This document shows, piece by piece, positions 23,476 to 38,460 of a DNA stretch of 64,000 nucleotides. The stretch is from Linyphia triangularis (lineage: Eukaryota; Arthropoda; Arachnida; Araneae; Linyphiidae), in contig OZ021729.1 in the NCBI GenBank assembly GCA_963978545.1, positions 13,840,001 through 13,904,000 of the forward strand, read 5' to 3'. Position 1 is the first letter of the stretch. The number at the start of each line of letters is the position of its first letter. The notes under the pieces are model-generated. The model was not told the origin of the DNA and searched no databases. It saw only the letters and a program-made list of their open reading frames with translations. The translations under genes and the position numbers were made by a program.

Positions 23476-23529
23476 CTGATTAAACGAACCGCGATCTTTT
23501 TATACGACCGTCACCAAATTTCTAGAAAT
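23476..23529 (-). promoter_or_regulatory. Candidate TATA/initiator promoter with HSE-like dyad
   Basis: On the minus strand TATAAAAAG starts at 23504. A TCAG initiator-like motif follows with its A at 23477, that is 27 bases after the first T of the TATA box; the usual distance is about 30. Upstream at 23519-23528 lies TTTCTAGAAA, two inverted nGAAn units like part of a heat-shock element. Another TTCTAGAA lies downstream at 23404. The GC content is locally higher. All of this could arise by chance in A+T-rich DNA. Confidence 0.25.
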
Positions 23530-25146
23530 ATCCAAATAAACCTAGCCGTTGCCATTACTTAGAAGATTGTATTTCCGATACTATTTACATGTTTTATATA
23601 AATAAAAAGCTATAACTAGAAGTAATTGCAGAGCTAAAATAGAATAAGAATTTACCAAAAATTTACTTTATGTGCAATTATTTGCAAATTCTCCTTCGTA
23701 ACAATGTCATTTTTCAATTCTGGTTTTGTATAAATGGAGAAAAAGGATCGTCACAAAAAACACCGTTAAGACTTTTATGATTTCGTTTTATGATTATATA
23801 ACTTTTATATACAATATGACTTGTATGAATAACTTTTTTTTTTTGAATTTCTACAACTTACATAGGATTATATTTCACAACTTATTAATATTTTTTGGAA
23901 GATGTCATGTTTAATAAAACCAACCATTCAAGCCTTTACGCATCAGTTAACAATCATGCATAAATAATGATCCTCCGAGTAATTTATGTAAACATGAAAA
24001 GGAAAAGGAACTAATATTTGTTTAGGAAACTGTTCACATAATACTCTTTTGACATTACTTCTTGCTCACCAAAAAATTTTAAATCGTAAAAATAAGTTAT
24101 AGTTTTCAAATACTGTCATTTTCTACTTTTCAAAACATGTTTTCTTTTTCTAAGAACAAAAGCCCATGTTATTATAATTCAGTAGAACCAAAAGTAACAA
24201 TATATCCTTGTAACCATAGTAACATATAAACGTCACATCGAATTGATTCTTAAGTCCTAAATAATGATGACACTGTCATCGTCCAAGAGTTATTTACTGG
24301 TATTATAAAACAGAGCACTTCCCAATTTGCGTTTAGATGACAGATTATTCAGTAAGAAAACACAAAGTTTTTATACCTGTTTACTTCTTACGTTTGTTTC
24401 AATAGAAATACATATTCTTACTTTTGTGAGAGTTTATTTTCCCTTGATATCTAAACAAGATATGTTACTATCTGTACGAAAAATATAAGCGGTTTATCTA
24501 TGTTATTTTGTAGATGTAAAAAGTTAAACAAGTAGAAGCTTAGAGCATTTTTTAAGCATATATTTATATAATAAAGAATTTTTGTCATTTTGTATTTAGA
24601 CTGTTTATTCTTAAGAAAGTTTTTTAGAAAAAAAAATGTGTGGAATAAATAGTGAGAGTTAAAACAAAAAAAGTATTGATCAATCTCGTAGATATTTTAA
24701 ATATAAACTTCGAAAGTATTGCACATAGTAAAAAAAGTTTACGAAATGAAATTTAAAATTATGACATCCCATTTTTCAGTGTTTAAGGTAAAATTCCTGG
24801 TGTATTTTCAATAAATTGATGATTGTTCTACGATTCGTATCTTATCGTCTTAAGTTTATTCTCAAACCAGATGAAGCTTTGAGCGATGCATTCATTAGTA
24901 GGTTAATGCTACCTTATGATAAGTTTATATAAAATGTGACTCAAGAAAAAAGATTGTTGTAGAAAGATTTGTTATCTATTAATTTACAACAAACAAACTG
25001 TGATTTCTTGTGAAATGAATGTATTTTTAATATATTTTAGAAATGTGCTGTATTCACGATAACTATGAAAAGTAAACAATAACGATAAGACACTATTATA
25101 TAAAACAACAATAAGGCAATAACGTTTAAGTAATAGTTATAAGTTT
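23530..25146. other. A+T-rich stretch, no gene seen
   Basis: The plus-strand frame at 23726-23914 is Phe/Ile/Asn-rich with no domain. Nothing else was recognised. Confidence 0.5.
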
Positions 25147-26906
<1,760 letters not shown>

Positions 26907-28569
26907 GTATTAAAGCAGACTTTTGACGTTCCGTAGGCATTTTAAAAACAGAGGCTATATACTTTCCAGAAATAGAAAATTTAAATTTTAACCATTCTGC
27001 ACGATAATTCTTAAAGTTAAAGTACAATGCTTTTAATTTTTTTGTAAAAGAATTGTTCTTTTACCTCTTTTTATAAACTACCACTTTTCTCGGGTTTTGT
27101 ATAATGCAGACGGAAGCCATTGAAAGGAAATAATTGCAGTTTCTACCTGATAAATTACCTGTTTAATTAAAGTATGTCAGCGATCTTTACTGTCGATTTG
27201 TCACTCGCTAGCAATTTCTCCAATTGTTGAGCGTTAGTGGTCATCAATCGAAAACAGCTCCGAGTGAAGGTAACTTTAATTACCACTATTACCAAAACTG
27301 TCCGTCATAGAATTCTAGATCTTAGGAATTTACTGTACCCACTGTATTCAAATGGCTCTTTTCGGAATAAATAATCAAAACAAACAGTTAGGCCACACAA
27401 CCAAACGTTTAGAAAAAATGAAAAAAAAATATATGTTAATTATATTAAATTATATGTTCCTATTAATGGATTCTTGAGTTTCCAATCATTATCAGGCTAT
27501 TTTGCAACAATGATTAGGATCCTAATTTAGTTCTTTGATACCCACAGAGTAGTAGTTTTCACTGTGGTTGATCTGGTAGATTTTATTATATTTAAACTGG
27601 TTCGTTAAGTGCTTTTGAAACTCATAACTTCGTAAAAATTTTAGTTTGTTTTTTAGTGTAAATTTAAAATGTTTTGGATTGAACACATTTAAATGGTTAT
27701 TAATTTTGACATTAAACGTGTTACATTTTGTTGTAAAGTGTAATTGCAACAATACATGAATATTCCGGTTATTATTTTCTGTTGTTCCATGACCTTAATG
27801 GTATTTCTGTTACTATCCTACTCCTTTACCGGATGCAAGAATTTACTAAGAGATTATAATACTTTAATTACACATTTAGACACTTCTTTTGGGATACTGA
27901 ATAATATAAGTTGAAGTTGTTGTAACCAAAATCTAACTTTAACTTTGAATTTTTTTTTTTTTTAAATTTAAAAGGAAATAACAAGAATTAAATTAAAATT
28001 AAATTGTTTGCATAAATTATGTGACTACAACGATACACTTTTTCATGTATTGTTATTATGGCTTCTTGTGTAAGCTATTAGCGTCAGATCAAAATAATCA
28101 AATAAGAGTTTTAAATTGATTATCTTCGAATAACATTTGAATTAATAAAGTTCTTTCCTCAGTCATACATTAATTTTTTTTTCTTACATAAATCACGTCC
28201 TGGTTTTCACGTGCAACGAATTTAAAAAGTGTGTAATACGATCATGAATGTTGTTGCTCTCTTTATATTTGTGCATTAAAATTTAATACCTTACATTAAA
28301 CTATTAATAATTTTAAATATTAAAAAATAAAATGTATAAAAATCGAAGTTAAGAAAGATTATAATAACCAATCTAAATTTTTAACTGATGCAAGTTTCGT
28401 TTGAAACTAGTTTTACATGTGAGATCATCGAACACAAAATAAATCTTCTTTTATTTCTAGAAATATTAAAATAAAAATTAATACAAGACTATAAAGATTA
28501 GTACCAGTTATAAACAAATACTAACGAAAACAATGTTCATAAAATACTTCTTTTTTATTTTTAATTCTG

Positions 28570-28602
<33 letters not shown>

Positions 28603-29209
28603 TTATTTCAAATGTGTAAGTTAATATTAGCAATTTCATAGACTCATATTGATGACTAATGTGGTGCTTGGAAATTTAATTTAAAACTTTTTATTCTTAC
28701 ACATGTCTTATTGAAATACATGGTAATTTCTTAAATATGCTAAACACTTGTATCCAGTTATTGAAAAATACTTAATTTTAGTATTCAAATATAGCAAAAT
28801 AACTCAAAATTCTTACATAGAACATATTCAACACTCCAAAAAAAAAATTTTTTTTTTTTTCGCAACTAACAGTGAGATTGTGATTCTTGATTTATTGTAC
28901 TTAAAACATTTGACTTACTGTAAACACATTACATGACTAGCATAACTCACACAATGAAATATCATAAAACAAGACATTAAGTGGAACTTAAAATGTTGAT
29001 AAAATACTAAAAAAAATTTGGTATGTATTTGATTTATTATATTTATTATCTCAAGTTTTGCATTATGTATCTAGATACTTTTTAGCCAAAATTGTCATTG
29101 CGTCTCAGAATTCTTTGTAACTATTCAATAATTTAAATGTTTCAAGTTTTATTATTTTGTTATTTAAATAGTTTATTTATATCTATTTACAACAACTATC
29201 TTTACAACA

Positions 29210-29248
<39 letters not shown>

Positions 29249-29316
29249 GTAAATTTCATTTAAAAAAAAAGAAGAAAAAAAAAAAAAAGGTGTGTATATT
29301 GGTCATGCACCTGCAG
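26907..29316. other. A+T-rich stretch with poly-A runs
   Basis: Homopolymer A runs at 28574-28601 and 29214-29246. Short frames (26785-27027 and 27522-27752, both minus) show no domain. No gene seen. Confidence 0.5.
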
Positions 29317-29386
29317 GTAGTAATTTATTAAAATATGCATTTAAGTCATAATAATGACTTAAATGCATATTTTAATAAATTACTAC
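29317..29386. repeat. Perfect 33 bp palindrome
   Basis: Arms 29317-29349 and 29354-29386 are exact inverted repeats around the 4 nt loop AATA. The arm contains AATATGCATTTAAGTCAT. It could extrude as a cruciform or be the centre of a small foldback element. No target duplication is seen. Confidence 0.9.
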
Positions 29387-29738
29387 TGTTTCAGGATTAA
29401 TCATGGTATAAAGTCATGTGTTGCAAAATGTGTAGAAATTTGAGCTATTTTATAAAAATTATCTTAGTTAATAATCAAAAACTCAAATAGAATTGTTGTT
29501 AAAAATAATAATACTTCTCAATGAATTCATATACATATTTATCCCATAATTGGGTAAAATAAATAATAATTATTTTTTTTTTAAATTAAACCATTAGTAC
29601 ATACATATTCTGGATGACACAAACAATTAAATAAATGATAAAAAAAAATTATTTTTAAATAAGGCAAAAAAAAAAAAAAAAAAAAAAAATCAAATAAATT
29701 AAATTAATAATATATAATTATTTTTAAACTATACACAA

Positions 29739-29954
29739 AATTCAAATACCTCTCTCCTCCAAAAAAACAAATATTTTTTGCTGTTATTATATGATTTAAA
29801 ATATTCAAATTATTTATACAATTAAAGAATAAACTTGTTTAATTAGAATTCAAATACCTCTCTCTCCCCCCAAAACAAATATTTTTTGCTTTTATTATAT
29901 GATTTAAAATATTTAAATTATTTATACAATTAATCAATAAACTTGTTTAATTAA
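29739..29954. repeat. Tandem duplication, 108 bp unit
   Basis: Two adjacent units start AATTCAAATACCTCTCTC at 29739 and 29847 and end in AAACTTGTTTAATTA. They differ at a few positions and by short length changes in the CT/A tract. Confidence 0.85.
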
Positions 29955-31134
29955 AAAAAAAGAGATTATTTTACTCTTTAAGCAAGCAGTTGCATACTTC
30001 TTGTTTAAATAAGAATTTTAGTCTTCTTTTATATCCGCTTTATTATTTTTTATTTTTATTAGCATGTTGGATACAATATTGTAAACATAAATAAGTACTG
30101 GGTAATCCCTTTTCTATTGCACATTTTTCTATGGATACAATCTAATTTAGTGGTTTCGAAACTCTTCCGCACGGATTATATCTTTTACTCATTCTTTTTA
30201 AAATAGAACACTCTTATGATTTTCTAGATTTGTTGGTTCCCTAAGCAAAAGAATAAGGATTATAAAGAAAGAGATAAGTTGAAGTAAAAAAAATTGGATG
30301 TAATTTCTTTTTGCTTCTGACGGCAATATAAGTCTTAGTCGATAGTTGTTTTTTCCCCCATCTATAAAAATCTGCTACAGTAAGCATGTGCCTCTAAATA
30401 GTCAAAGGAAATTATCTAATTCTCTATACTTATATAAGTCTAAGAAATAAAGTTTCTTAACTTCAATCTGATATATGACATATGTTTTTAGCATTTATAG
30501 TCAAGATTTATCGAGTAATTTTAATGAATTACAAATTTATTTCCGGTCACCATTACTGGTACTTTCAGTCGGTAGTAACTTTCGGTTAAATTTTGGTACG
30601 GGAAGTCATAATGGTGAGTCCATTTATTTGACCTATAGAATGTTAAGGCAGTTTTTTTCTAAAATCGTTGACTTTAGACTGTTGGACAGAGATTATGTTC
30701 TCCTGACACAAGTCTAGTATAGAAGCTGAAACTTGAAATTCTTCTCTGCTAAATAGTAATTAAACATTCTTCATTGTGAGAGCAGTGGATAATTTCTTAA
30801 AATAACCAGAGAAGTGTCAAAAACCCATCTTAATAGATTTTAATTGGGAAATTCAGATGTTGGTCAATATGTATTTCAATCTCTCTCCCATTTAATCCAT
30901 TCTAAATGATACCACAGATATATTATTTTTAGATGGTAGTTATTTTGTAACAATCCCTTTTTCTCTCTTTATACAAAACCGATAATCATGTATTAATAAT
31001 CGATAATTGATCAGTATATATTAATTCAAAAATAGCTAATACCACTAATACCAATATTATTTGATTGTACATCGGAGTTAATTATTTTTAATTTTGGTAT
31101 TCTATGTGAGACGACTATGTAGAGCAGCTTTCGC
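29955..31134. other. Unassigned stretch, no gene seen
   Basis: The 80-codon frame at 30475-30717 (plus) has no recognisable domain. The rest is A+T-rich. Confidence 0.45.
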
Positions 31135-31700
31135 CACTACGTCACTAACTTTTAGATGCGGTCCGTATGACGTATGTCGGAGGTTTTCGCGGGCCAGATG
31201 CACCAAAATATGTATCTTAAATTATAATCGATTTAACTATATACTGCATTTCTAAAAACTGAGAAAAAAATATAAATATCTTTTATCTTAATAAAATTAC
31301 AATTGATACTTTATTCTTTTTTTTCAAATAATTAAAAAAAATATATAAAAAATAGTAGTTTTCATTATTAGTAAATCAAAGTCTAAAAAGAAGTGACTCT
31401 ATTGTTTCAACGTGATAGTGCGACTTGACTTAACTTTTAATAAAAGTATTTAAATTGTACTTTATTATTATTCCGTTTTAGTCCATATCAATTGTGGGAT
31501 GATGGCGGTCGAAATCGTTCAGTTTATTTTATGATAAAGGCGATGTCTTTCGGAGTGTTTGTTGCAACCAATTTTAATAAATCGTCCAAATGAGAATCAG
31601 TTAAGTTATTCCTCTATTTATTCTTGATGAAAACCACCTTGCTGAAAGCTTCTTCATACAGTTTCTTCGGACACGTAGTAAAGAACTCTGTTCTTCATAG
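31135..31700 (-). mobile_element. hAT transposon 3' remnant
   Basis: On the minus strand, a C-terminal transposase piece (31524-31680) is followed by about 390 bp of A+T-rich DNA. Then comes a GC-rich end with CATCTGGCCCGCGAAAACC and CACTAACTT..GACGTAGTGG, ending near the CAGCTTTCGCC complement at 31135. GC-rich subterminal text with GGCCCGCG is usual in hAT ends. The exact terminus and the duplication are not fixed. The 5' part is gone; a poly-A run and (AAAT)n lie where it should continue. Confidence 0.55.
31524..31680 (-). pseudogene. hAT transposase C-terminal remnant
   Basis: The minus strand reads YEEAFSKVVFIKNK, an in-frame stop, then RNNLTDSHLDDLLKLVAT and a terminal stop after IIK. 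This matches the end of the hAT dimerisation domain, where AFS.M..IK.KYRNRLTD.HL...L..A is the usual order, as in the group that includes GTF2IRD2-like and ZBED5-like proteins. The stop replaces the tyrosine codon of KYRN (TAG for TAY), a single-base lesion. It differs from the remnant at 7950-8175, so at least two hAT lineages are present. Only the last 50 or so codons remain. I am confident of the family and not of any subfamily. Confidence 0.75.
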
Positions 31701-31736
31701 TTAGCCTATATTATTTCGGATAAATTACAATTATGT

Positions 31737-31958
<222 letters not shown>

Positions 31959-32292
31959 GGTCCATACCGTGGAATTTGATTTTATTTATCTTATATGGTG
32001 GCAGCGGGGTGCAGGAAAATCTGTCGTGGGCCGCGTAGTGGCTTACGCTGATGTAGAGTGTATTTTGGTGCTCTGAGAAGAGGGGAATATGTCGGGGATA
32101 CTTTGCGAAGGCAATGTGTCGACTCGGCACGGGAACAATTTCAATTCACCCATTACTGCAGTACATAAATATATCTTTGTTTTAAATATATATTTCTCCA
32201 CCTAAAACAATTCCTTCATTATTTTTTGATAAATTGAACTTAACTATTAATAAATTTCAATTGTATTCTCTTTGATAGATACGAAATACAAT
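31959..32292. other. Unassigned stretch with a GC-richer patch
   Basis: 31965-32130 is less A+T-rich (GGTGGCAGCGGGGTGCAGG, GGGCCGCGTAGTGG). It may be part of the hAT element whose 3' end lies on the other side of the microsatellite, but no transposase motif could be read. Confidence 0.35.
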
Positions 32293-32407
32293 TTATCAAC
32301 AGACTGACTATCTATACAAGCCGCACCGTACCGAATTCTGCTTTCCAAATTACGTTTCATTATATCTCTCAACAATAGAATGCAATATCTAACTTTATTG
32401 GACTTCC
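32293..32407 (-). repeat. Two-copy dispersed repeat W, copy 2
   Basis: The minus strand aligns with 8591-8700. It reads open as KVRYCILLLRDIMKRNLESR and onward for about 55 codons without a stop, longer than in copy 1. Differences between the copies in the shared block include silent ones. No family was recognised. Confidence 0.5.
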
Positions 32408-34450
32408 AAAAAAGGCAATTCCTCTAAGCAATATACCGGGTTGAGCGCAGATTTACTAGCTGTATTAAATTCTTCTAAAAGTATATCTAATCTCCAAATA
32501 TAATAAAGAGTACATTCTGTTAAAGTTCTCTAAACGTTTAATTAATTTTCATCTTTTAAAGCACAACATTTTGTTAACATCAGATCATTAAGTCTCCGAC
32601 ATTGGAAGTGCGGATTAATGAGAGTTAAGTAATTTTCTTTACCTTTACGTCCATTACATAACTACTTGTTTCTAAGTCTTTTAACAATGGAGGGTACTTA
32701 GTATGCTTAGTTTCTTAGCATCAAGTATTAAAAAATACTTATATGTGACTACTTCCAGAAAGAGGAAATTTTTCTTAATTGGGGAAGTAAGCGTACTTAA
32801 GCTTTTTGATGAATCATGTTACTTACAATAGATTGTTTTAATTAAAAGATTGGATGAAAAACGTTTTGTTCCATGTACAAAAATTAATAAAAAAAAGTTA
32901 AATGAGAGGGGGAATTAGACTGTTCACGAAATATTTATAAGATATAAAATATTAATTAAGTCTAAAAATATAATTGAGATTTTTGGAGAATTGTAGGTGG
33001 AAAACTAACAAAAGAACTTTTGGATATGGTTATTATAATAAAGAGAATATTTGAAATGTTAATATTTAATAGGAATTTAATTATACGCTCCTCTTAATAT
33101 TTTGTATTTACTTAAAAGAATTATAAATGAAAAAAGTAATTGGATCTTTTAAGAATAAATTGCTTTTTAAATATCAAAGTTCATATAAAAGATTTTAATA
33201 TTTATCATTCCAATAATAAAATATGAAATTACTATTTGTGAATATGAATTTATAATTAAAAGTAATAGCAGATATATTTCGATTGTTTTGATAATTTTTG
33301 TCTTTTCTTAAAATTTAGAGTCATCATCTTTGAAAATTACCCATTACATTTTGATTAGACACATTAAATGAAGACATAGTTGAGACTCGTATCTTTCGAT
33401 TGCATGTATCTAATTAGTTGTAATAATAATTATAATGAAAATAATAGTTAGAATATTTTATGACACAAAGAAAATAGTAGAGTCTTTAGATATCATTCTT
33501 ATGTACAATCAATAAATAATGATTTCACATGATTGAAAAACAAATAGTTGTTGCTTGTTGATTTCATTTTGGGCTAACTTTTCTATCGATTTTAAGTCTT
33601 TCGTGAAAGACATGTTTTTATTCTTAACTTTATAAAGTAGTTAATTGTTTTTAATTTTTTTTTTATATTAAGAGCTGTTGCTTTTTTATCTGATGAGGTG
33701 GTCATCTAAATAATTTGATTATCGATTTCCAATTTTAATGTTATACAAAAAAGTGATAGGTATGTTTCCAGAATTGAATTTTTTTCTATACAAGTATGCA
33801 ATAAATAATACTTCTCCTCTTAGTTTCTTTTAAATTATCTATTTTTTACAAGGATCTAATAATTTTTTCCAGATCTAATAATTTGTAAACAACTTATTTA
33901 TGTAATATATCACAAAATACCAGATTTTTTAAAATCTTTTATAATAAATTCGATTTTGTGTGTTTGTGGCAAATTTTTTAATGAAGTGAATAATTTAACA
34001 TCTGTTTGTGAAATATATTCAATGGAACTATTGTCGAGTGTGTATTAATACATTCTAGTAATATCCATTAATATTGTAAAGACCAGTTTTCAAATAAGTT
34101 ATTTATGTTGATTACGGTATTCCTTAAAGTCGATATCTGGAGAATTGTTTTACTTAATATAGTTGTTAAGTAAATCCTCATCAAAATTAAAAAATATAGC
34201 TTCTTTGAATAGAGTTATGTAGAAAAGTAAAAGATTAAGACATTTTTAACTGGATGTAATAACTGTAAAATTACATTTTAATCAAACATAAAATGGTTTA
34301 TAGTTCAGCGCAGTCTATTACTCATAATGGTGGTTTGCATTCATGCTCATTATTTACTTTGAAGAATCAAGAAATGAAATACAAATGCTAAAATAGTAAA
34401 AACCAGTAATGTTTTATGGATTTTTTTTTTTTTTTTTTAAATTTAAGATA
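32408..34450. other. A+T-rich stretch, no gene seen
   Basis: No frame, repeat boundary or RNA gene I can support. A poly-T run lies at about 34421-34438. Confidence 0.5.
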
Positions 34451-34991
34451 TATACAGAGTGTCTCTAAACTTATGGTACAAATGCTAGGGGGTGATAGAA
34501 CACATCAAGACGAGTAATAGTAAATAGGAAAGCAAGGGTCCCAGACATATTCCAAAGGAGATAGGAGCCATCAAAGTTTAGGGTCCCAAATTGCAAATGA
34601 TCATAAAAAACGGAAAAATAAGTCGATTTATTTGCAGTTTTCTCTGAAATCATTCTTTAAATTAGTATTTTCTTTAAAAAAAATTTTAAAGACAAAGTTC
34701 TAAAAATGTCGGTAGAGGGCGCTCTAGATTTTGGAGTACCGAAAAACTACTTTTTTACCGTTTTTTTTTTAAAAAAAACTGTTTTAAATGTTTGCTGATG
34801 AAAACTTCAAATAAATCGACTTATTTTTCCCTTTTTCATGATCATTTGCAATTTGGGACCCTAAACTTTGATGGCGCCTATCTCCTTTGGAATACGTCTG
34901 GGACCCTTGGTTTCCTATTTACTATTATTTGTCTCGATGTGTTCTATCACCCTCTAGCGTTTGTACCATGAGTTTAGAGATACCTTGTATA
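34451..34991. mobile_element. Foldback MITE, about 540 bp, TA-flanked
   Basis: The left end TATACAGAGTGTCTCTAAAC is answered on the right, read inward, by TATACAAGGTATCTCTAAAC. The arms run for about 190 bp at high similarity (ATGGTACAAA, GGTGATAGAACACATC, CCTAAACTTTGATGG and others). A spacer of about 150 bp contains poly-T and poly-A. The TA flank and ACAGGGTGTC-like end suggest a Tc1/mariner-type foldback. It has no coding capacity. Confidence 0.8.
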
Positions 34992-37429
34992 TTCGGATGT
35001 TTTTATAATTAAACGACATAAGCTACACAATAGTGAATTACGAGTATTAAATTATAAACTAGATATGCATAATGTTTGTAACATTCCACGGGGATAACTA
35101 ATAATTGTAATGATATCAAACTTCCTAATCATACTGTTTAATGGATGTGGAGCAGGATTCCTTATAAAGAAAATTAACTACGAATGTTTCTAACAGAAAG
35201 AAATTCATCTCTGCAATACGATACAAAAAAGAATTTTAGGAGACAATTCTATCTTACTTACTATTTAATAATTTGACATTTCTTGCGTATATTTTTTAAT
35301 AGCATTCTTCTCAAAATAATGCTCTGCATTAACTAAATATCTGAAATAGGAAGTTTGATTGCGATTTGTATAATTAGTTAGACAATTATCTATCGAAATA
35401 CCACCATACTTCAGGTTAAAAGTATTTAATCCCTCATTTGAATAATAAAATTATTTAAGAAATTTTTTGAAGGAAGAATTAATTTTAGTAAACTTTTTTG
35501 AAGCCTATTGATACAAGTTAATACACACCAAAATCTCTCTGCAGTTTTAGTGCGTGGTTTTCAAGGAAAATTATTTAATCAATATTATTATATTTCAATA
35601 ATTCAATTCATATAAAGTATAGTAATTTTCCATTGAAAACTAGTATAGATCAGATAAATCATAGTAATCTGTTACTGAAAAATTAAATACTTAGTACAAT
35701 TTTTCTTACATAGAAAATAGGAAGCCTCACTTGGTTTGAAGCAAAATATTTTATTTAAATTAAAGTCACTTAAAATTGAAAAGAAAAACATGTACTTGAA
35801 CGAATATTTTCTTCAGATATAACGCAATGTTTCGATATTATTAAACAGTCAAACATTTCCAATGAAATATTTACAAATCCAAAAACTATGTAAGTTCTGG
35901 ACGTCTCACAAATCCTTTTGCTTCTTGAATGAAATAAAATTAATGTTCCTAGAAATTTATTTATAAGAGAAGATATTCTATTACAGAATAAAGTATTTTT
36001 ACTTTATTCAACCGATAAAATAAAAGAGTCACATTTTAGCAACTGTGAAAAACCATTTGGAAAGACGAAACTCCGATCTATTAAAGCCAACAAGATTTAT
36101 TTTTATTGCACATCATGTTTTTGCTAAAGGATCCTTTTTCTTTGCAGACTTTTGATTTTGCTGCCGCAAAAATGCCTGAATGGGCAATTTTCTCTTCCTA
36201 CTTCCCCCCTTTTCCTGATTTTTGATTATGCAAGGCAACACATTCATTTGTTAGCCACGACCTGCGCATTTTATGTTACATTTTTTTTTTAAAGAAAATT
36301 TGTAGGAATTATGTCCCACTCTCATTACATAAATATAAATCTCTATTTGTAGTTCTTTGCATGGCAGAAAAACTAAATCACTTTAAACTCAACAACATTT
36401 ATGCAACGTAATTTAATCTTGCGGGAAGAAGCGAGAATTTAGTTGGATACATTATTCTAAAAATATTCCTAACAGAAAGTGTTGCCAATTTTTTTAACAT
36501 TAAATTTTAACAGATAGAGATTCTTTTGCGGTATCGTAAATAAATAATAAATATACAATAGTACTATAAATCCAAACTTTTGTGAGATTAAGATTTTTAT
36601 TTTAAGCTATAGAATAGCCCAAATATGTGATATTTTAAAATTACCTTTTAGAACATACACTTTAAATGCAAATTTCCCAAAGATTTTTTTTTTAATCGGT
36701 CAAATCACCACATCGTTATCGTTATCTATACCTTAGAAAAATTCCTAAGAACTTCACTTGAAGAACTTATACCTAAAAAAAATACGAACGCACTTTCTCA
36801 ACATTCTTTCTTCCATGCTCGAAATCTGGATGGCTCTCTAATGAAGGCTTTCCAATCGTCTTGTTCAATTTGAGCGGAACTGGCGATCCAGATCCTTCAA
36901 AGAAAGATTTTATTCTCGCAAATGGCAGAAATTTATCGCTGGAAACCGGCCAAAAAGTGCAGTTCGCTCCTCTTTTACTGCGTTTCTCGTGTCCCGAACG
37001 ATTTATAGGGGAAAGACATTGCGTTTTTGCTGCCACTGTTCTGATAAGAGTTCAGTAATGTCGAGTGAAAATGCTGATGCGGCTGACATTACAATGAGAT
37101 TTATTTTGCTACTTCAAAAGTAATAGAATGCAATCTATTTGGCGAAGTAATTGTCAGTCTGTGTCTTTGTCGCTAAATAAAATGATACAAAATTCATCAG
37201 GTTTAAAAGCGAACTGCTTTCTTACTTGATTCGAAAAATAAATCTTGTTGCCATTCGACGAATATACAAAACCATGCATGTGAATTTAAATATAATGATA
37301 TTGATTTTCAGCTCGAGATCGAAAAATATCGTATAATAAACTCGAGATATGTACATGGGCTTATACCCGAATAAATAAAGAAAATAATCGCGATGGAGTA
37401 AAACGAATCGAAACCCAAACATTACAATA
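34992..37429. other. A+T-rich stretch, no clear gene
   Basis: 36830-37060 is less A+T-rich and open on both strands (87 codons minus at 36773-37036, 65 codons plus at 36861-37058). No domain is recognisable in either. It could be a conserved non-coding or decayed exonic piece. The rest is A+T-rich. Confidence 0.4.
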
Positions 37430-37675
37430 CTTATTTTCGTTATACTTAATTGTTGATGATTTTGTGAAAAGGAAGTTATGTGGTGTACTAAAAATGTATA
37501 TATTTGTGTAATATTTGGGCAAACAAATTTAATTGTTAATACTTTTTGTGAAAAACAAACACAATTTGATTAATTGTGAAGGATTTTGTGAGATGGGAGT
37601 TACGTTGTGTACTAAATATAATCAGTGTAAATATTTGGATACAAATTTTATAATATTTTAATACATTAATTAAGA
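37430..37675. repeat. Diverged direct duplication
   Basis: Two blocks share TTAATTGT..A.GATTTTGTGA, then GTTATGTGGTGTACTAAA or a variant, then a TATTTGG.CA block (37446-37556 and 37567-37660). They are diverged but collinear. Confidence 0.5.
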
Positions 37676-37870
37676 AATTTTATAATAAATAATTTTATAC
37701 TAAATAATTTTTTAATAAATAATTTTAAAATAAACAATTTTATAATAAATAATTTTATAATAAATAATTTTATAATAAATAATTTTATAATAAATAATTT
37801 TATAATAAATAATTTTATAATAAATAATTTTATAATGAATAATTTCATAATAAAATTTTTTATAATAATT
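37676..37870. repeat. 15 bp minisatellite
   Basis: About 13 tandem units of AATTTTATAATAAAT, perfect in the middle and with substitutions at both edges. The minus-strand frame of repeating KLFII comes from this unit length. Confidence 0.95.
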
Positions 37871-37886
37871 ATATATTTAAATGAAT

Positions 37887-38460
37887 TTTAAAAATGAAAT
37901 CTGAACTAAATGAATTTTAAAAATGAAATCTGAACTAAATAAGTTTGAATCATTTATTTCCTTCAATATTGAGCAATACGCATTGAATACGAAAAAATTG
38001 CGATTTATGTTTAAACTACAAATTATGATTTTCGTAAGAAAATGTAATTCTTTAGGATTCAGGAGTCATATCTGTAGTAGTTTAGTTGTGTTTGGTTTTA
38101 AATATAATCAATGCAAGTATTTTAATGGCGACTAACTTTTTGAAGAGTAACTGTATTAATAAAATAATTTGACATTAATTAAATAATTTTATAATAATAA
38201 TACTTTTAAATAAATTTTAAGAACTATAATTCTAACTAAATAATTTTGAGTAATTTCTTTCTTTCAATATTGGGCAATACACATTGAATGCGAGCCAAAA
38301 CTAATTTATTAATGTTTGAATTATAAGTAAACGCTTTTATTTGAGTAAAGTATAACTCTTTAGGATTTGGGTAAATAATATATGTATAGGTTTAATTGGC
38401 TATTTGAGGTAGTAAAAATACATTTACAAATATTTATTTTGTTAATTTTTTATGAATGCA
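37887..38460. repeat. Short tandem repeat and diverged duplication
   Basis: A 31 bp unit (AAATGAATTTTAAAAATGAA and on) is doubled at about 37879-37940. Beyond it two blocks of about 250-300 bp resemble each other: CTTCAATATTGAGCAATACG near 37961 and TTTCAATATTGGGCAATACA near 38262, each followed later by TAATTCTTTAGGATT-type text. Confidence 0.6.

Noticed and set aside
36773..37058. Overlapping open frames on both strands as a gene
   Set aside because: Neither translation shows a domain, and no splice signals could be supported. Being open on both strands in a GC-richer patch is expected by chance.
37666..37848. Frame with repeating KLFII pentapeptides
   Set aside because: It is produced by the 15 bp minisatellite, whose unit length is a multiple of three.
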